Assembly (NCBI RefSeq): GCF_016545825.1
Contig: NC_052621.1
Coordinates: 4,302,199 to 4,366,198 of the forward strand
Length of the DNA: 64,000 nt
Reading direction: 5' to 3'
Origin: Eucalyptus grandis
Lineage: Eukaryota; Streptophyta; Magnoliopsida; Myrtales; Myrtaceae
Shown: positions 40,714 through 52,432 of the stretch, piece after piece
Layout: each line of letters begins with the position of its first letter
Position numbering within the stretch: the stretch's first letter is position 1
The notes under the pieces: model-generated
What the model saw: the letters and a program-made list of their open reading frames with translations, nothing else
Database searches by the model: none
Told to the model about the DNA's origin: nothing
Position numbers and translations under genes: made by a program

Positions 40714-42442
40714 GGGAAGAGGAGGGGGCATCATGTCATGTGGATTCCTTAGAAAAGGAGAAGCAAAGAGTTTTTCCTCTTTTTTGGGGTGGGGTGGGGG
40801 GTTGGATGTGAACAACCTTGGAGTCAGCCCCACATTCCCCCCGTGGATTAAGCAAGTCCACGTGGGGGACTGTGTTCGAGGGGTGGGCAGGGCCGTGGGG
40901 TTTCTCGCTTACAAACAGCGGCTGCACCGTCCCTCTGTCCGCCCGACCCCGACCCGTGCTTCGTGGACTGCCTATCGCTCCGTCCTCTTATTTCAACCGA
41001 TGTGCTCCTATTCCTCGTAGATACCTCCAAAGAGGCCCCACCCTACAAAAAATCGTCCATCTTGCCTTGTCCGCAAGCAGCGTCCTAGACCGTTATGCAT
41101 TTGTTTTGCGAAAAATCTAACAGATTTGGAAAATATTTTCTAAAAAATAATTATTTGATATCACTCACTAAATGAACGTGAAAATTATTCTCAGCACCTA
41201 TGAAAATATTTAAACAAAAGTCGCTATTGATAATGAATGTGCCTTCCGATGATTAGTTATTTTAAGTGATTAGTGATTATTAAAAAATATTTTTAAAATC
41301 ATTCATTTTTTGCGATGCAAATAAAATCTTAGAATTGTGATGAAATGCTATAACTACTCTATTTATAACGAGGGCATAGCCAAAAGAATTATTTAAGCAA
41401 GCAATGATCATTCAATGGTGTAAATTTACTTAAAATAGTAGATGAGAGATTGGTTTTGGTCCATCCTGTTCAACGTTGCTGTCCCTGTTTGATGTGGGGT
41501 CGATTCATCTGCGGACATTCTGAAATCATGTGAAAGCCTGCGCTGAGTTCGGGCAGTTCTCTCGCCCTCACAATCACCCTTTGCCTCATCAAATTAGTAT
41601 GAAGGCTAGTCCTCGAACTGCAAATGTACTAAAGGGGAGTCATGCATCGGTACTGTTAGTGACAAACTGCCCCAATATGTTTGTGTCAATCCTTCCATTT
41701 TGTCTTGTCAAGCTTGAAAACACAATTCATCGAACAATATTATAGCACACAACAAGAAAAATAAATCAGACATTAAATTTATGTGGTTTGATTAGTGTTA
41801 CCTAACCCACAGGAAAAGTACCACAAGATCTACGGTCTACTACAGATTAAGCGATGGAATAGAGATTGTGTCGAACACTAGAGTTATTCAGGCACTCTTT
41901 TTGTTTACTATTCCCAATCACATCTAATAAAGTAACACAATGCGTAGTCGTCATAATCTCTGGTGCAATAATTCCTCAATCTCATAAAGGGAATAGGGCA
42001 AATCTTACTCATAAGACTCAATCGAGTTCGATATGTACACGGATTGCTTCAGGATGCAATCAGCGAGCGAAACGCCCTCCACACGCCTTGAATGTCAAAC
42101 GCCGAGACAAAAACATTATTTGACCGTTTAATTCATGGGCTTGGCCTAGATAAACACTTTCGGGCCCAATATCCGATCCGGCCCGCCCATTGAGTTCCAA
42201 GGCCTCCCAAAAAGTTAAATAATTAGATATTCTTCTTCTTCTCTCCACGAGCCGACCTGTCGCCGCCTTTCCTCGAACCCAAAAACGGCACGCCGGCGAA
42301 CGCCGGAGCAGGAGAGCGCCCTCCGTCTCAAGCTCTCACTTCTCCCGACTCCGCCGCCGGAGCTCCGGCAGCTGCTGCTCAGCTCCGTCGTCGTCCTCAT
42401 CCTCGTGTGCTCAAGGTCGCGAGCGGAGGCCGGGAACCAGCC
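39751..42442. other. Intergenic region between the AGC1-12-like kinase and CYP71
   Basis: No gene is supported. An AATAAA at 39762-39767 just after the kinase stop and another AATAAA at 39878-39883 could serve polyadenylation. A GAAA microsatellite sits at 40662-40713. A GC-richer stretch at about 40780-41060 has open frames but no recognisable protein. The GC-rich block from about 42240 onwards is the likely CYP71 promoter and leader. Confidence 0.4.
40662..40713. repeat. (GAAA)n microsatellite
   Basis: About 13 perfect tetranucleotide units in intergenic DNA, followed by a G-rich stretch. Confidence 0.95.
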
Positions 42443-45400
42443 ATGGAGGAAGCTCAGCCGACCAACGGCGCCTCCGTCGCTGCGGACGCCGAGGAGGACC
42501 AGATGATCGGTCCCGGTCCGGCCCCTCCAGTCCGGCGGAAGCGCCCCCTCCAGTTCGAGCAGGCTTACCTCGACGCCCTCCCCTCCGCCAACATGTAAAA
42601 AATCTCGCTCGCCTTGTGGCCGTAATGTCTAGGGTTTAGGGTTTTTCGATTTCTCGGCGCCTCGTCTCGCGCGCGCGCGCGCGCATTTGGATGCGTCTCA
42701 GTTGAGATTTTTTTGTGGTTTTGATGATTGCCGCGTTTGATTATGGGATTTTTCTGATGTCTGCTGTGCTTATTTCCGTTGCCAATGCATCGAGTTCCGG
42801 CCTACTGCGAAGATATGATTTTGATGGAGTTAGCGATGTTTCAGCTACGGGTGCAGTTATTAGCATGGAGTCGAAACCTTTTTGGAGTTTTAAGTCTTCC
42901 ATCTGAGATGCTCTCTCCATCTGTAGTATATGCATCTTTCTTCATCAGTCTTGGCAATGGGTTTTTTTATCTTTTGCCCCATGGTAGTTTATGCTTATTT
43001 TTGGAGGAAGCAATTCTTTAATTGTTTTGTGGAACAGTGGAGGTAAACCATGGCAGCCTGTTTGGAGCTGAAAATTGTTTCTGCAGGGTTTTGCCATTGA
43101 ATGCGTGCCTGTGTTTCCTTCCACGGCGAATAAAATTTTGCAAAGACTTGAGAATAATGTTAAAAAATCTCAAGCAATGGAAACATGCTTTATACTCGTC
43201 GAAGTGACCAAATTAGTGATAATTTTACACAACCACGAACTGTGGTCCTATAGTTTTACCGGCAGGACTGCAGGATAGCTTCGCCATTTAGCGCTTTGAG
43301 TGTTATTTTTGTAATTTTCATTTTCATTTTATTTTTAATTTTTTACAAAATTTTAACTTGTATGAGATGTATCACCAAATTTTATCAGCAATACTTGAAA
43401 CTAGGAAATGATATCACGTAGTTATGTATGTAGACATTCGCTATTCTTCCAAAACTCTTGATGGCTGTACGTGCAGGTTAATATATTCTTATTGCATATT
43501 ATCATGTTTCAGGTATGAAAAAAGCTATATGCATCGAGATGTGGTTACTCATGTTGCAGTGTCAGCTGCAGATTTCTTGATAACTGGGAGTGCTGATGGT
43601 AAAAATGTTATGGACTTTCTGGCATTTCAATATCTTGTTGCTATATGTTTGAACTCATATTGGAAATGCTGTGTAAATTCTTTATGTCATGATATGTACA
43701 AATTGGAAGATAATTTCATCCATCTATAATCTATCTATTTATTTACTTGAAGCAATATTTGCCCCTCACTTGTGGCATACCCGCTTGTGTTTTTCGTGTT
43801 TGCCCCCCTCAGGACACCTAAAATTCTGGAAGAAAAAGGCCGCTGGAATTGAGTTTGCAAAACACTTTAGATCACATCTTGGACCCATCGAAGGATTAGC
43901 CGTAAGTGTTCCTCTTTCTCCTCCTTTATGGCCTAGTGTTTGCAGACTCAAACTTTTCTCTTATGGTTGCCACTGACTTTTCTGTTAAGCTGTCATTGAA
44001 AGAATTTAGTTAATAGTCGTTTCTACAAGTGGAAACACCCGAAATGGTATTATTTCTTCTTCTTCTTCACATTAAGGTTTTATGGAATTAACTCAACAAT
44101 AGTAATTTATTGAAGAAAAGGTAGTATCTGAGATTAGTTAGATTTGATCGTTTCCTATTTATGCACTTGTGCTCACTTTTGCTCTATGATGTCTCTGTTT
44201 ACTTTTGGGTTTTATCATGTCTGGCACATTTATCATGATTACTAAATTAAGCTACGCAGGTTAGTATTGATGGGATGCTTTGCTGTACCATCTCAAGTGA
44301 TCGATCAGTGAAGATTTACGATGTAGTCAACTATGACATGATGGTCATGATTCGTCTACCGTATGTTCCCGGAGCTGTGGAATGGGTATACAAACAAGGG
44401 GAGGTTAAAGCTAAGCTTGCCATAAGTGATCGTGATTCTTCTTTTGTACGTGTATATGATGCTCGTGCTGGTACAAATGAACCCTTGTGTTCTAGAGAGG
44501 TAATTTGGGCTGTGAAGCTTGTTCAAGATACTACTTCACTTCCTTATATGTGGATCTCATTACACGATTTTCTTGTTAGCTTATGCTTTTGTTGTTATGT
44601 TTGTTTGGCATTCAGATACACATGGGTCCAGTAAAAATTATGAGGTACAACCATGCATTTGACACAGTGATATCTGCTGATTCAAGAGGCATTATTGAGT
44701 ATTGGAAACCTGACACACTGAAGTTTCCAGAGGATGAGTATGTGAATCATCTCGTGCTTTTATATTCTCAAAAGCGCGTCTATTCACTGCACATTTTTTA
44801 AGTGCATGAATAGTAGTTGAACCTGGGATGATAACTTTTCAAATTTCCTTGCTAAAAGCATATCTGTGCCAGTTTCATCAATCTCTATGCTTGTTGAGGC
44901 TCTTGATTTAGTAATCGCTTGATGAATTGATTCCCAGTACTGGATAATCAACCGTGTATTGAATCTAATGAGAAAATCCTGCTTGAGTGCCCACCATTGC
45001 GCATGTTCACAAAGAAAACGAGTGTTTTGTGTCCGTACACATATGCCTCCTTAACCTTTGTAGGGCAAAATAGGGTGTAGCTACCCCTAAGGTGGTGCTT
45101 ACTGATGAATGCTAGTTGCAAAATTACTATGCTAGCATTAGTGTGGCTTATGTATGAATATTCTTATTTTATTGGCAAACCTTTGTTGGGCTTTTTGTTG
45201 CAATAGAAGAAGATTCTCCTGATTGGAATGTGCTAAATGGCATTCGAGTTCCTGCATGAACATGACAACTGGGTCGTTGAAGTATAGCATTCAAGTTCCT
45301 GCATGAACATGACGATAGAGTGATTTCATAAGTTGACTACCATTTGATTATCCTATGATGTTGTCCTTTTCTTTTGCATTTTTGGGTGTCAGAGATTATT

Positions 45401-48400
45401 TTACCTCATAAGGGTCAGGCTCATCTTTTGCATGAATAAGCTGCATAACATCTTCTGCTCTTTTCTGTTGCTTGCAGGGTGAATTTTACTTTAAAGAGTG
45501 ATACTAATCTATTCGAAATTGTGAAATGTAAAACAAGCGTTTCAGCTATTGAGGTATTGAATTTGTTCTTTGTGAAGCATTCTATGTCCTTTTAAGTGCT
45601 TAGCCTTATATTTACAATCTAAAGTTGTTTCCTGGTAATGCCTGTTCAGGTGAGCCCAGATGGGAAGCAATTTTCTGTTACATCACCCGATCGTAGGATC
45701 AGAGTTTTTTGGTTTAAGTCTGGCAAACTGAGACGTGTTTATGATGAGTCTCTTGAGGTAATTTCTCCTTTCTGAATGCACTTGTAATGCAGTCAACTTT
45801 TCATTTGAGATGTGATATTGTTTTCATTTGTCAATCAGGTTGCGCAAGATCTCCAGAGAAGTAATGTCGCTCTATATCAGCTGGAAGCTATTGATTTTGG
45901 GAGAAGGATGGCTGTTGAGAAAGAAATTGAGAAAACAGAAAACGTACCACAACCAAATGCAGTCTTTGATGAAAGTTCAAACTTTCTTTTCTATGCAACA
46001 CTACTTGGTATAAAAGTGAGTAGCTACTAACTTGTCTTCTTCATTTTCTTTATCGGAAAGCAACTCTATCTGTGGCCATGGTTGTTTTGACCGGTCTATT
46101 TTTATTTTTACTTCCTTTGTTCTTAATCGTAGGTGGTTAATTTGCACACCAATAAAGTTGCCAGAATACTTGGAAAAGTTGAGAACAATGACAGATTCTT
46201 GAGAATTGCCCTGTATCAAGGGGACAGAAGCAGCAAAAAAGTGAGAAAAATCCCTGCTGCTGCCGCAAATGCAAATGAGAACAAGGAGCCACTAATAGAT
46301 CCTACACTTTTATGCTGTGCATTCAAGAAACATAGAATCTATTTATTCAGGTATCATTTTATTGCAGTAGTTAGTCATTTTTTGGGCAAATGCATTTGGA
46401 GCTTGATTCCCAACCTTTAGCATGTCTTTATTATCTAATGTCCTGGTATGTCTTAGATGATCAAGTTCTGCGGCATTACCTAACAGTGTTTTCGAACTCA
46501 TTTTAGCATCATCAGATATACTGCTATAACCCTATGGCACAACATGTTACTTTATTTGTGAGAAGTTTGCTTCTCGACTAGTTTTTGTTTGGATAAGTTG
46601 TTAGTTCCCTTTTCATTTGATTATAGTCGGAGAGAACCTGAGGAACCTGAAGATGCAACAAAGGGGAGGGATGTGTTCAATGAGAAGCCTCCTCCCGATG
46701 AGCTTCTAGCTGTATCTGATATAGGAAAATCGGTTACTACTTCCCTTCCCGACAATGTGGTGAGTTTCTTCCTCCTTACATTGTGCTTGACATTGTAGAG
46801 TAGATTGTTCCTGTAAAGATCAACTAGATAAAGGACATTATCGTGGGTAATTCTAAATAGCAGATTTTTTCTCTCCTTTTTCCTCCAGTTCTCTTCCTAC
46901 TTTTTATTTGTCAACTCAGAGGGAACCATGTGGAGAGGCAAAAGAGTGATAAAGCTTTTGTATCTCCAGATTGTACGTATAGGAATTTGCTCCCCAATTG
47001 AGGGTGCTGCTTTTGGGAATGGATCGACTGTCAACCACAGAATGTTTTAGGGAATTCTTCTCATGTGGCTACGTGGAAATGAATGTGATGTTGGAAATGG
47101 GAGAATGTCATGAAGTGAAAGAAAGGAAAAGGAGAAAAAGTGGGGGTGGGGGGTGTAAGGGTGGAGTGTTCGACCCTTTTTCTTATTAGAATTTTTGGGG
47201 AAAGTGGTGAAGTACGAAGAACAGTTGATTGCATGGAAGAGAAGCCTGCAATGTCAATAAAACAGAGATAAATTACTCGTCCTTCTGTGAGAGTGAGTCT
47301 GTAGAAATGTTAGTCTGGATCACATTAAACTGGGGGTCTAAAGTGGTGAAATGATCTTGAAATTTGATTTGTGGCCCTGTCGAAGTGAGACGACAGTGAG
47401 CTGTAAAATCTATTCTGAATTTTGAAATAGTTCATCACACCATGTATAAACTAAATAAAGTTTTTCAAAGTTTTGTTGCAACAGTGAGCTGTAAAATCTA
47501 TTCTGAAATTTGAAATAGTTCATCACACCATGTATAAATTAAATAATGGTTTTCAAAGTTTTGTCGCAAACACATAAGCGGCACCACAAAAAGTTGTTCT
47601 AACTCTTCATTTTCCATTGTGGTCCATTTCCTCTCCGAGAGAGCAAGATACAAGTATCTTCCTTCCACTTAACTTCCTGTTTTATGTTCTTTTGTATTTT
47701 GTCATTTTTCCTGGATCATGATGCAAAATATGTTCATAAGCCTCTTCAGCAACCTCTACTTGTATCCATTCTATAAGTGCTTTGCATGGTTAGTTTTTGA
47801 CATTCACTTGTGTGCTTGTTTGCTAGATTCTTCATACAACAATGGGCGACATTCATATGCGGCTGTACCCAGAGGAGTGTCCAAAAACTGTGGAGAACTT
47901 TACGACTCATTGCAGAAACGGCTACTATGATAATCTTATCTTTCATCGGGTTATTAAAGGCTTCATGATACAGACAGGTGACCCTTTGGGAGATGGCACT
48001 GGAGGACAATCAATTTGGGGAAGGGAGTTTGAGGACGAATTTCACAAAAGGTGATTTTACTTATCATCAATATAATATGAGATGTATCTTTGAACCAAAA
48101 CAAGGATGTACTCTTGCTTTTGTGCCTCCCCTAAAATTATGTTTCTCAGTCTCAGATTGCTAATGCAAATATAAAGCAGGTTGTGGAAGTAATAGTCTGG
48201 GTTTGGGGATGAAGTGTTTAGCCAGTTCATCATAAAAATATCGTAAACAGCTAAGGAATTGTAAACTCTTTTGACTTTATTCATAGCATCAGAAGGCTGA
48301 GAAAGTCTACTGAAAGATTATAAAGATTGAGGATGGGAATGTTCATCTTTCCTTGGAAATTACGTTCTCCTCGACTGCTCGCTGAAGTTCTGTTTGACTT

Positions 48401-49274
48401 ACTAGCACGTGTCTGAGTCTCTGAATTTGCAATTTTCGATTCAATATATTTAGGTACTCTAGGTTGCTGCCAATACTCCCATTTCATTTGTTTTAGAGAA
48501 ACTCGCTCATGAGGTACTTTAATTTGGCTATCAATGCTCTCCCGTAATAGTAGTATTTTTCTTTTATTGGGTATAAATTTGTCAGTCTCTTAATTGCTTT
48601 TTATTATGTACTTGCATCTGTTTTTTTCTCTTGGGTACTGTTCTAATTGCTTTTTTTGTGTAAGATGGTTTTGCCAGAAGAAATCTGACCTTGAATTGCA
48701 CATTCTGTTGCTGCAGCTTGAGGCATGACAGGCCTTTCACAGTGTCAATGGCAAATGCAGGCCCCAACACCAATGGTTCTCAGTTTTTTATCACCACAGT
48801 GGCCACACCATGGTTAGATAACAAGCACACTGTTTTTGGTAGAGTTGCCAAGGGAATGGATGTTGTACAGGTAATAAGATCTTAATTTTCTGTGGCCAAG
48901 GCATGCATGATAGTCGTTGACGTCGCAATGCATCTATTATTGGATCACTGAATTTGGTGCAACACAGTAGTTTCCTTGATGGGATGTGATAATGCAGTCA
49001 TTGCTTGAGCTTTGGGCTATTAGTTTCTGGAGGAACTGGTAGCGTCCTACTATGGTCAAGAACTTATCGATGATGAGAACATCAGCCTAGCTCTGTGGAT
49101 TTGTTGATTTCTTTATCTGTTTGAATAGGATCTTTGGATAAGTTTCTGACAGATTGAGAAAAACTTGAAACCCTTACCATGTTGTTGCAGGGGATAGAGA
49201 AGGTGAAAGTGGACAGGGCTGACAAACCGTATCAAGATGTTAAAATCCTAAATGTGACTGTCCCAAAGTCTTGA
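42443..49274 (+). CDS. CYP71: WD40-repeat cyclophilin CYP71 (peptidyl-prolyl cis-trans isomerase)
   Basis: Nuclear multidomain cyclophilin; the Arabidopsis protein binds histone H3 and supports CAF-1 and LHP1 function in gene silencing and organogenesis. Thirteen coding exons: 42443-42594, 43513-43598, 43813-43901, 44260-44499, 44616-44737, 45478-45553, 45650-45757, 45839-46015, 46133-46350, 46627-46759, 47827-48050, 48717-48870, 49191-49274. All GT-AG, summing to 621 codons (620 aa). N-terminal WD40 region (~55-370) with [22 protein letters not shown] and similar repeats; cyclophilin domain from ~468, including [24 protein letters not shown] and the ligand-contacting [10 protein letters not shown]. 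The start ATG opens MEEAQPTNG before the conserved [30 protein letters not shown] (split here across exons 1 and 2). A partial paralogous copy lies at the right window edge. Intron 10 carries an 88-bp tandem repeat. An AATAAA at 49681 may be the poly-A signal. Confidence 0.96.
42668..42684. repeat. (CG)n microsatellite in CYP71 intron 1
   Basis: Eight alternating CG units about 70 bases into intron 1, a potential Z-DNA-forming tract. Confidence 0.9.
47393..47568 (+). repeat. Two-copy 88-bp tandem repeat in CYP71 intron 10
   Basis: Copies at 47393-47480 and 47481-47568 align end to end without gaps, starting ACAGTGAGCTGTAAAATC and ending TTTTG(T/C)(T/C)GCA-like. By eye only about five bases differ, so it is a recent tandem duplication. 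Confidence 0.92.
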
Positions 49275-50760
49275 ATATGGTTGATTTATCAGTGGATTTT
49301 TGGAGAGTGGACGGTTCTGTCCTCCGACATGATATCGAGTGGAACACTCGGATTCCCTCTGGCCCTTGTTGTCTGAAGTTGATTCTGAGAGGAAATGGTG
49401 GACAAATGAAATCCTCGGAGATGAAGGAAGATAATGAATCAGGGACTGACTAGTGCTTCGGATTTATCATTGTGATTTTGAATTCATTTTTATGGGTTCA
49501 TACCACCCTCATGCATCGTTCTCTTGCTAGGCTTGAACTTGATTTGCCAAGGAAAGGGAAAAGATTAGCTCCACGCCCGGGCATTTGTGGATCAACCTAA
49601 CAACGGAAGTGTAATCGTCTGTTCATTCCTTTTTATTTTTGATGTTGCGTTGTCATAATAACTCTAAAAATCTGAAAAATAATAAAGAGAAGGCCTACAT
49701 TTTCTTTTTGCAAATAATGCAGCGACCGATTTAGCGTCGAAGAATGGAAAAGAATTCATTGATCTCGAATTTAAGTTATGAAATAGCCAACTCCTGGGAT
49801 GCGGGGAGGTGAGGCTTCCATTGATCCATTAGATCCTTTGCTTTGGAAATTTCAGCACCATTATGGAGTCATTAATTCTGCTTAAAGCCTTGAACTGATG
49901 TTTGCTTATGTTATATCATATCTCACCACCGTGATACATCTTTCTGATGTTTGAAAGGGTTGGGCTATGTTTACTCGTACTAGTAAATCTGGTTTAGCAG
50001 GGCATTGAGGTCATTTATCTTCGTCCTCTTGCGGTTTTTACTGGCAAACCTGATTTGGGCCGGAAGAAGTTTTGATCAAAACTGCAAAACAAAGCTTCTA
50101 ACCAAGGCCTTGACTTCTTACGTCTGTAACCGTAAGAACTTCATTTTTCTTGACATGGGCAGCTTGAGCTTGATCTGGGGAAAAAATGGAAAAGACAGGC
50201 TCAATGCTCATTGATTAGTATAGTAAAATTAAAATAATACTAGCTAGGAAAAGCACTTAAAAACGTTCACCATTTCTATAAAGTGTCCAAGATCACGTTT
50301 AATCACTCAAAAATATTACAGAAACATTTTGGAGCTGATTTGATTAAGATTGAATGTGGACAAAATTTGTTGAATATTTTGAGGAGGGCGGGAGTCACTT
50401 AATTTGGTCAATTGGAGCATTCTTAAGGGATTCTAGTATTTGTCTACGATTTCATGTCCGTTAGAAACTGGACATATATAAATTCACCTTGCAATTTTCC
50501 TTTATTGCCAAGTAAATTTCTGATTAGTGAGTAGCTCTCAATTTATCAAGCAAGCCCAAGTTTGTTTGGTCAAAGCCTAAAAACCCTAAGCCCATAGACT
50601 GTTTCAACAGTGATGAATAGCAAGTTCTTTGATCGTTTCTGCTTAAATTCAAGAATCTCAAGCAAGTTCTAGAGATGGCAACAAGCCGTCCCTAAATTTT
50701 CTTTTAGGGATGGCCCCGGCTGTAGCCCTGGCGATGGGCTTCACAAACTTGTTTGGGGAT
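49275..50760. other. CYP71 3' region and intergenic DNA
   Basis: Probable CYP71 3' UTR followed by AT-rich intergenic DNA. A few short open frames are present without recognisable similarity. The accessory duplicated block begins close to 50757. Confidence 0.4.
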
Positions 50761-50846
50761 GTCTTTTTCAGCTTTAGGGACGATTTTGTTGCTCAACCAT
50801 TTAGTCTTTTTCAGCTTTAGGGATGGTTTTGTCACTCAACCACTTG
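50761..50846 (+). repeat. Two-copy 43-bp tandem repeat
   Basis: GTCTTTTTCAGCTTTAGGGA starts at 50761 and again at 50804, each followed by a similar ATTTTGT-(T/C)(G/A)CTCAACCA segment. Unit 2 of the larger duplication (from about 58399) has only one copy. Confidence 0.85.
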
Positions 50847-51057
50847 TTTCCATTTGTTGTGTCCCCTATTTATTTGCTATGATAAGAGAGAAACTCCTTC
50901 ATTTGTGTTATATCGTCCCATTACAATACTTTTCTAATGACGGTCCACTTAGAAAAATGATGTACTTACCAATATGGGATGCCCCATAAATTAGGTGATG
51001 ACTTAATTCCACACCTACTTTAAGATTATTCTTTGGCCTTTTTCTTTATTTTTGTCG

Positions 51058-51812
51058 GAAAAATACCTAACTGGCTTATCCCTCTAAACATGTTAAGTCT
51101 ATCCCCTAGAGCTCCTTGTCAAAAGAGATGGTTTAAGTCAATAAAGATAAGAGGAGAGAGAAAAAAAGAAGAGGAATGAAAGCTTTTATAGGGGGCTATT
51201 CAACTAGTTGACCTCCTCTGGCATTTTTCGGAAAAATTGCTAACTAGCTTATCCCCTCCATACATGTTAAGTTTATCCACTAATAGGAGGAGAGAGAAAA
51301 AAAGAAGAGATATGAAAGCTTTTATAGCAGGCTATTAAACCAGTTGACCTCCTCTGGCCTTCCATTAGTCATGCATGAATAGAAAATTCACTGGCAACTA
51401 TTAAAAAATGTGGGTTTTCACTTTTCAATGCGTGGAAACCTAATTAAATTAAAGCTGAGGTGGTTTTTTGTTAGGCAAATTGCACCTTCTCGACCCCATA
51501 ATGAATTTCTTGCCTTTATTTTTCTTGGAAAAATTCCTAACTAGCTTATCCCCTCCAAACATGTTAAGTGTAAAAGATATGGTTTATGGTAATAAAGATA
51601 AGAGGACAGAGAAAAAAAGAAGAGGTATGAAAGCTTTTATAGCAGGCTATTAAATCAGCTAACCTCCTTTGGCCTTCCTTTGATCGTGTCATACTACTAT
51701 TAAAAAAGGCGGATTTTCACTTTCCAGTACGTGGAAACCTAATTAAAGCTGAGTATTTTTGTCAGGTAAAATGCGCATTCTCAATCCCACGATGAATTTT
51801 TTGCCTTATCAA
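51058..51812 (+). repeat. Three degenerate direct repeats upstream of phosphotransfer gene copy 1
   Basis: Repeats begin at about 51058, 51229 and 51527. Each has GGAAAAAT-CCTAACT(A/G)GCTTATCCC, ACATGTTAAGT, GAGAGAAAAAAAGAAGAG and GAAAGCTTTTATAG, then a CTATT(A/C)AA segment. The second and third also share a GTGGAAACCTAATTAAA block. The corresponding region of copy 2 (from about 58681) has only one recognisable unit. Confidence 0.8.
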
Positions 51813-52327
51813 GGGATTTTTCGGACAGCAATTGTAGCTTCGATCAAAATGAGGTGGCTCCCCCACTCCAGTTTGAGCTGTGCATGAGTTACTAGTAAGT
51901 TCAACTGGCGAAAACGACAAGAAAACAAAAGGAGCCATTGGCAGGGCAAGTGTGCCCCCAAGTCTCGGTCCAGCGGCGCGTGGGGTGCGTGGGCGTCTCG
52001 TCCATACCTCCCTCCCTCTCTTGCCCAACCAAGGCCGTCACGCATAGCTTCGCTCAAGGCGCATCCACGTCCTGCCAAATTCGTTTGACATCTCCGTTCT
52101 TGTGCACATGGGGGTTGCGAGGATGTCCTAAAATTTGCATCTTTTGCCTGCTGAAAGACAGCGGGATCTCCTGTTGGGTTTCCATGTGGCCCGAGGGTGG
52201 AAATGCGTTCGAGCGATCCTCGTGTCATCCTCATTAAAGTACTTACACGGTTTTCGGAGAACATTTGACTTGCCTTGCTCCTTCGCCCCGGAGCCAAAAC
52301 CGGAAGCCTAGTAATGTCTAGCTTCCC

Positions 52328-52335
52328 TATATAAA
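52328..52335 (+). promoter_or_regulatory. TATA box of phosphotransfer gene copy 1
   Basis: TATATAAA about 100 bases upstream of the start codon at 52433, in a context (TATATAAACCCCG) that is conserved in copy 2. A transcription start about 30 bases further on would give a leader of some 70 bases. Confidence 0.7.
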
Positions 52336-52432
52336 CCCCGCCCCAACTTTTTGTAACTTCCTAGTTTTCTTTGCCTGCTTCATCTCCTTCTACATCGCTC
52401 TGTGTTGCGTGAGGAAAGAAAGGAGGAGGGAA

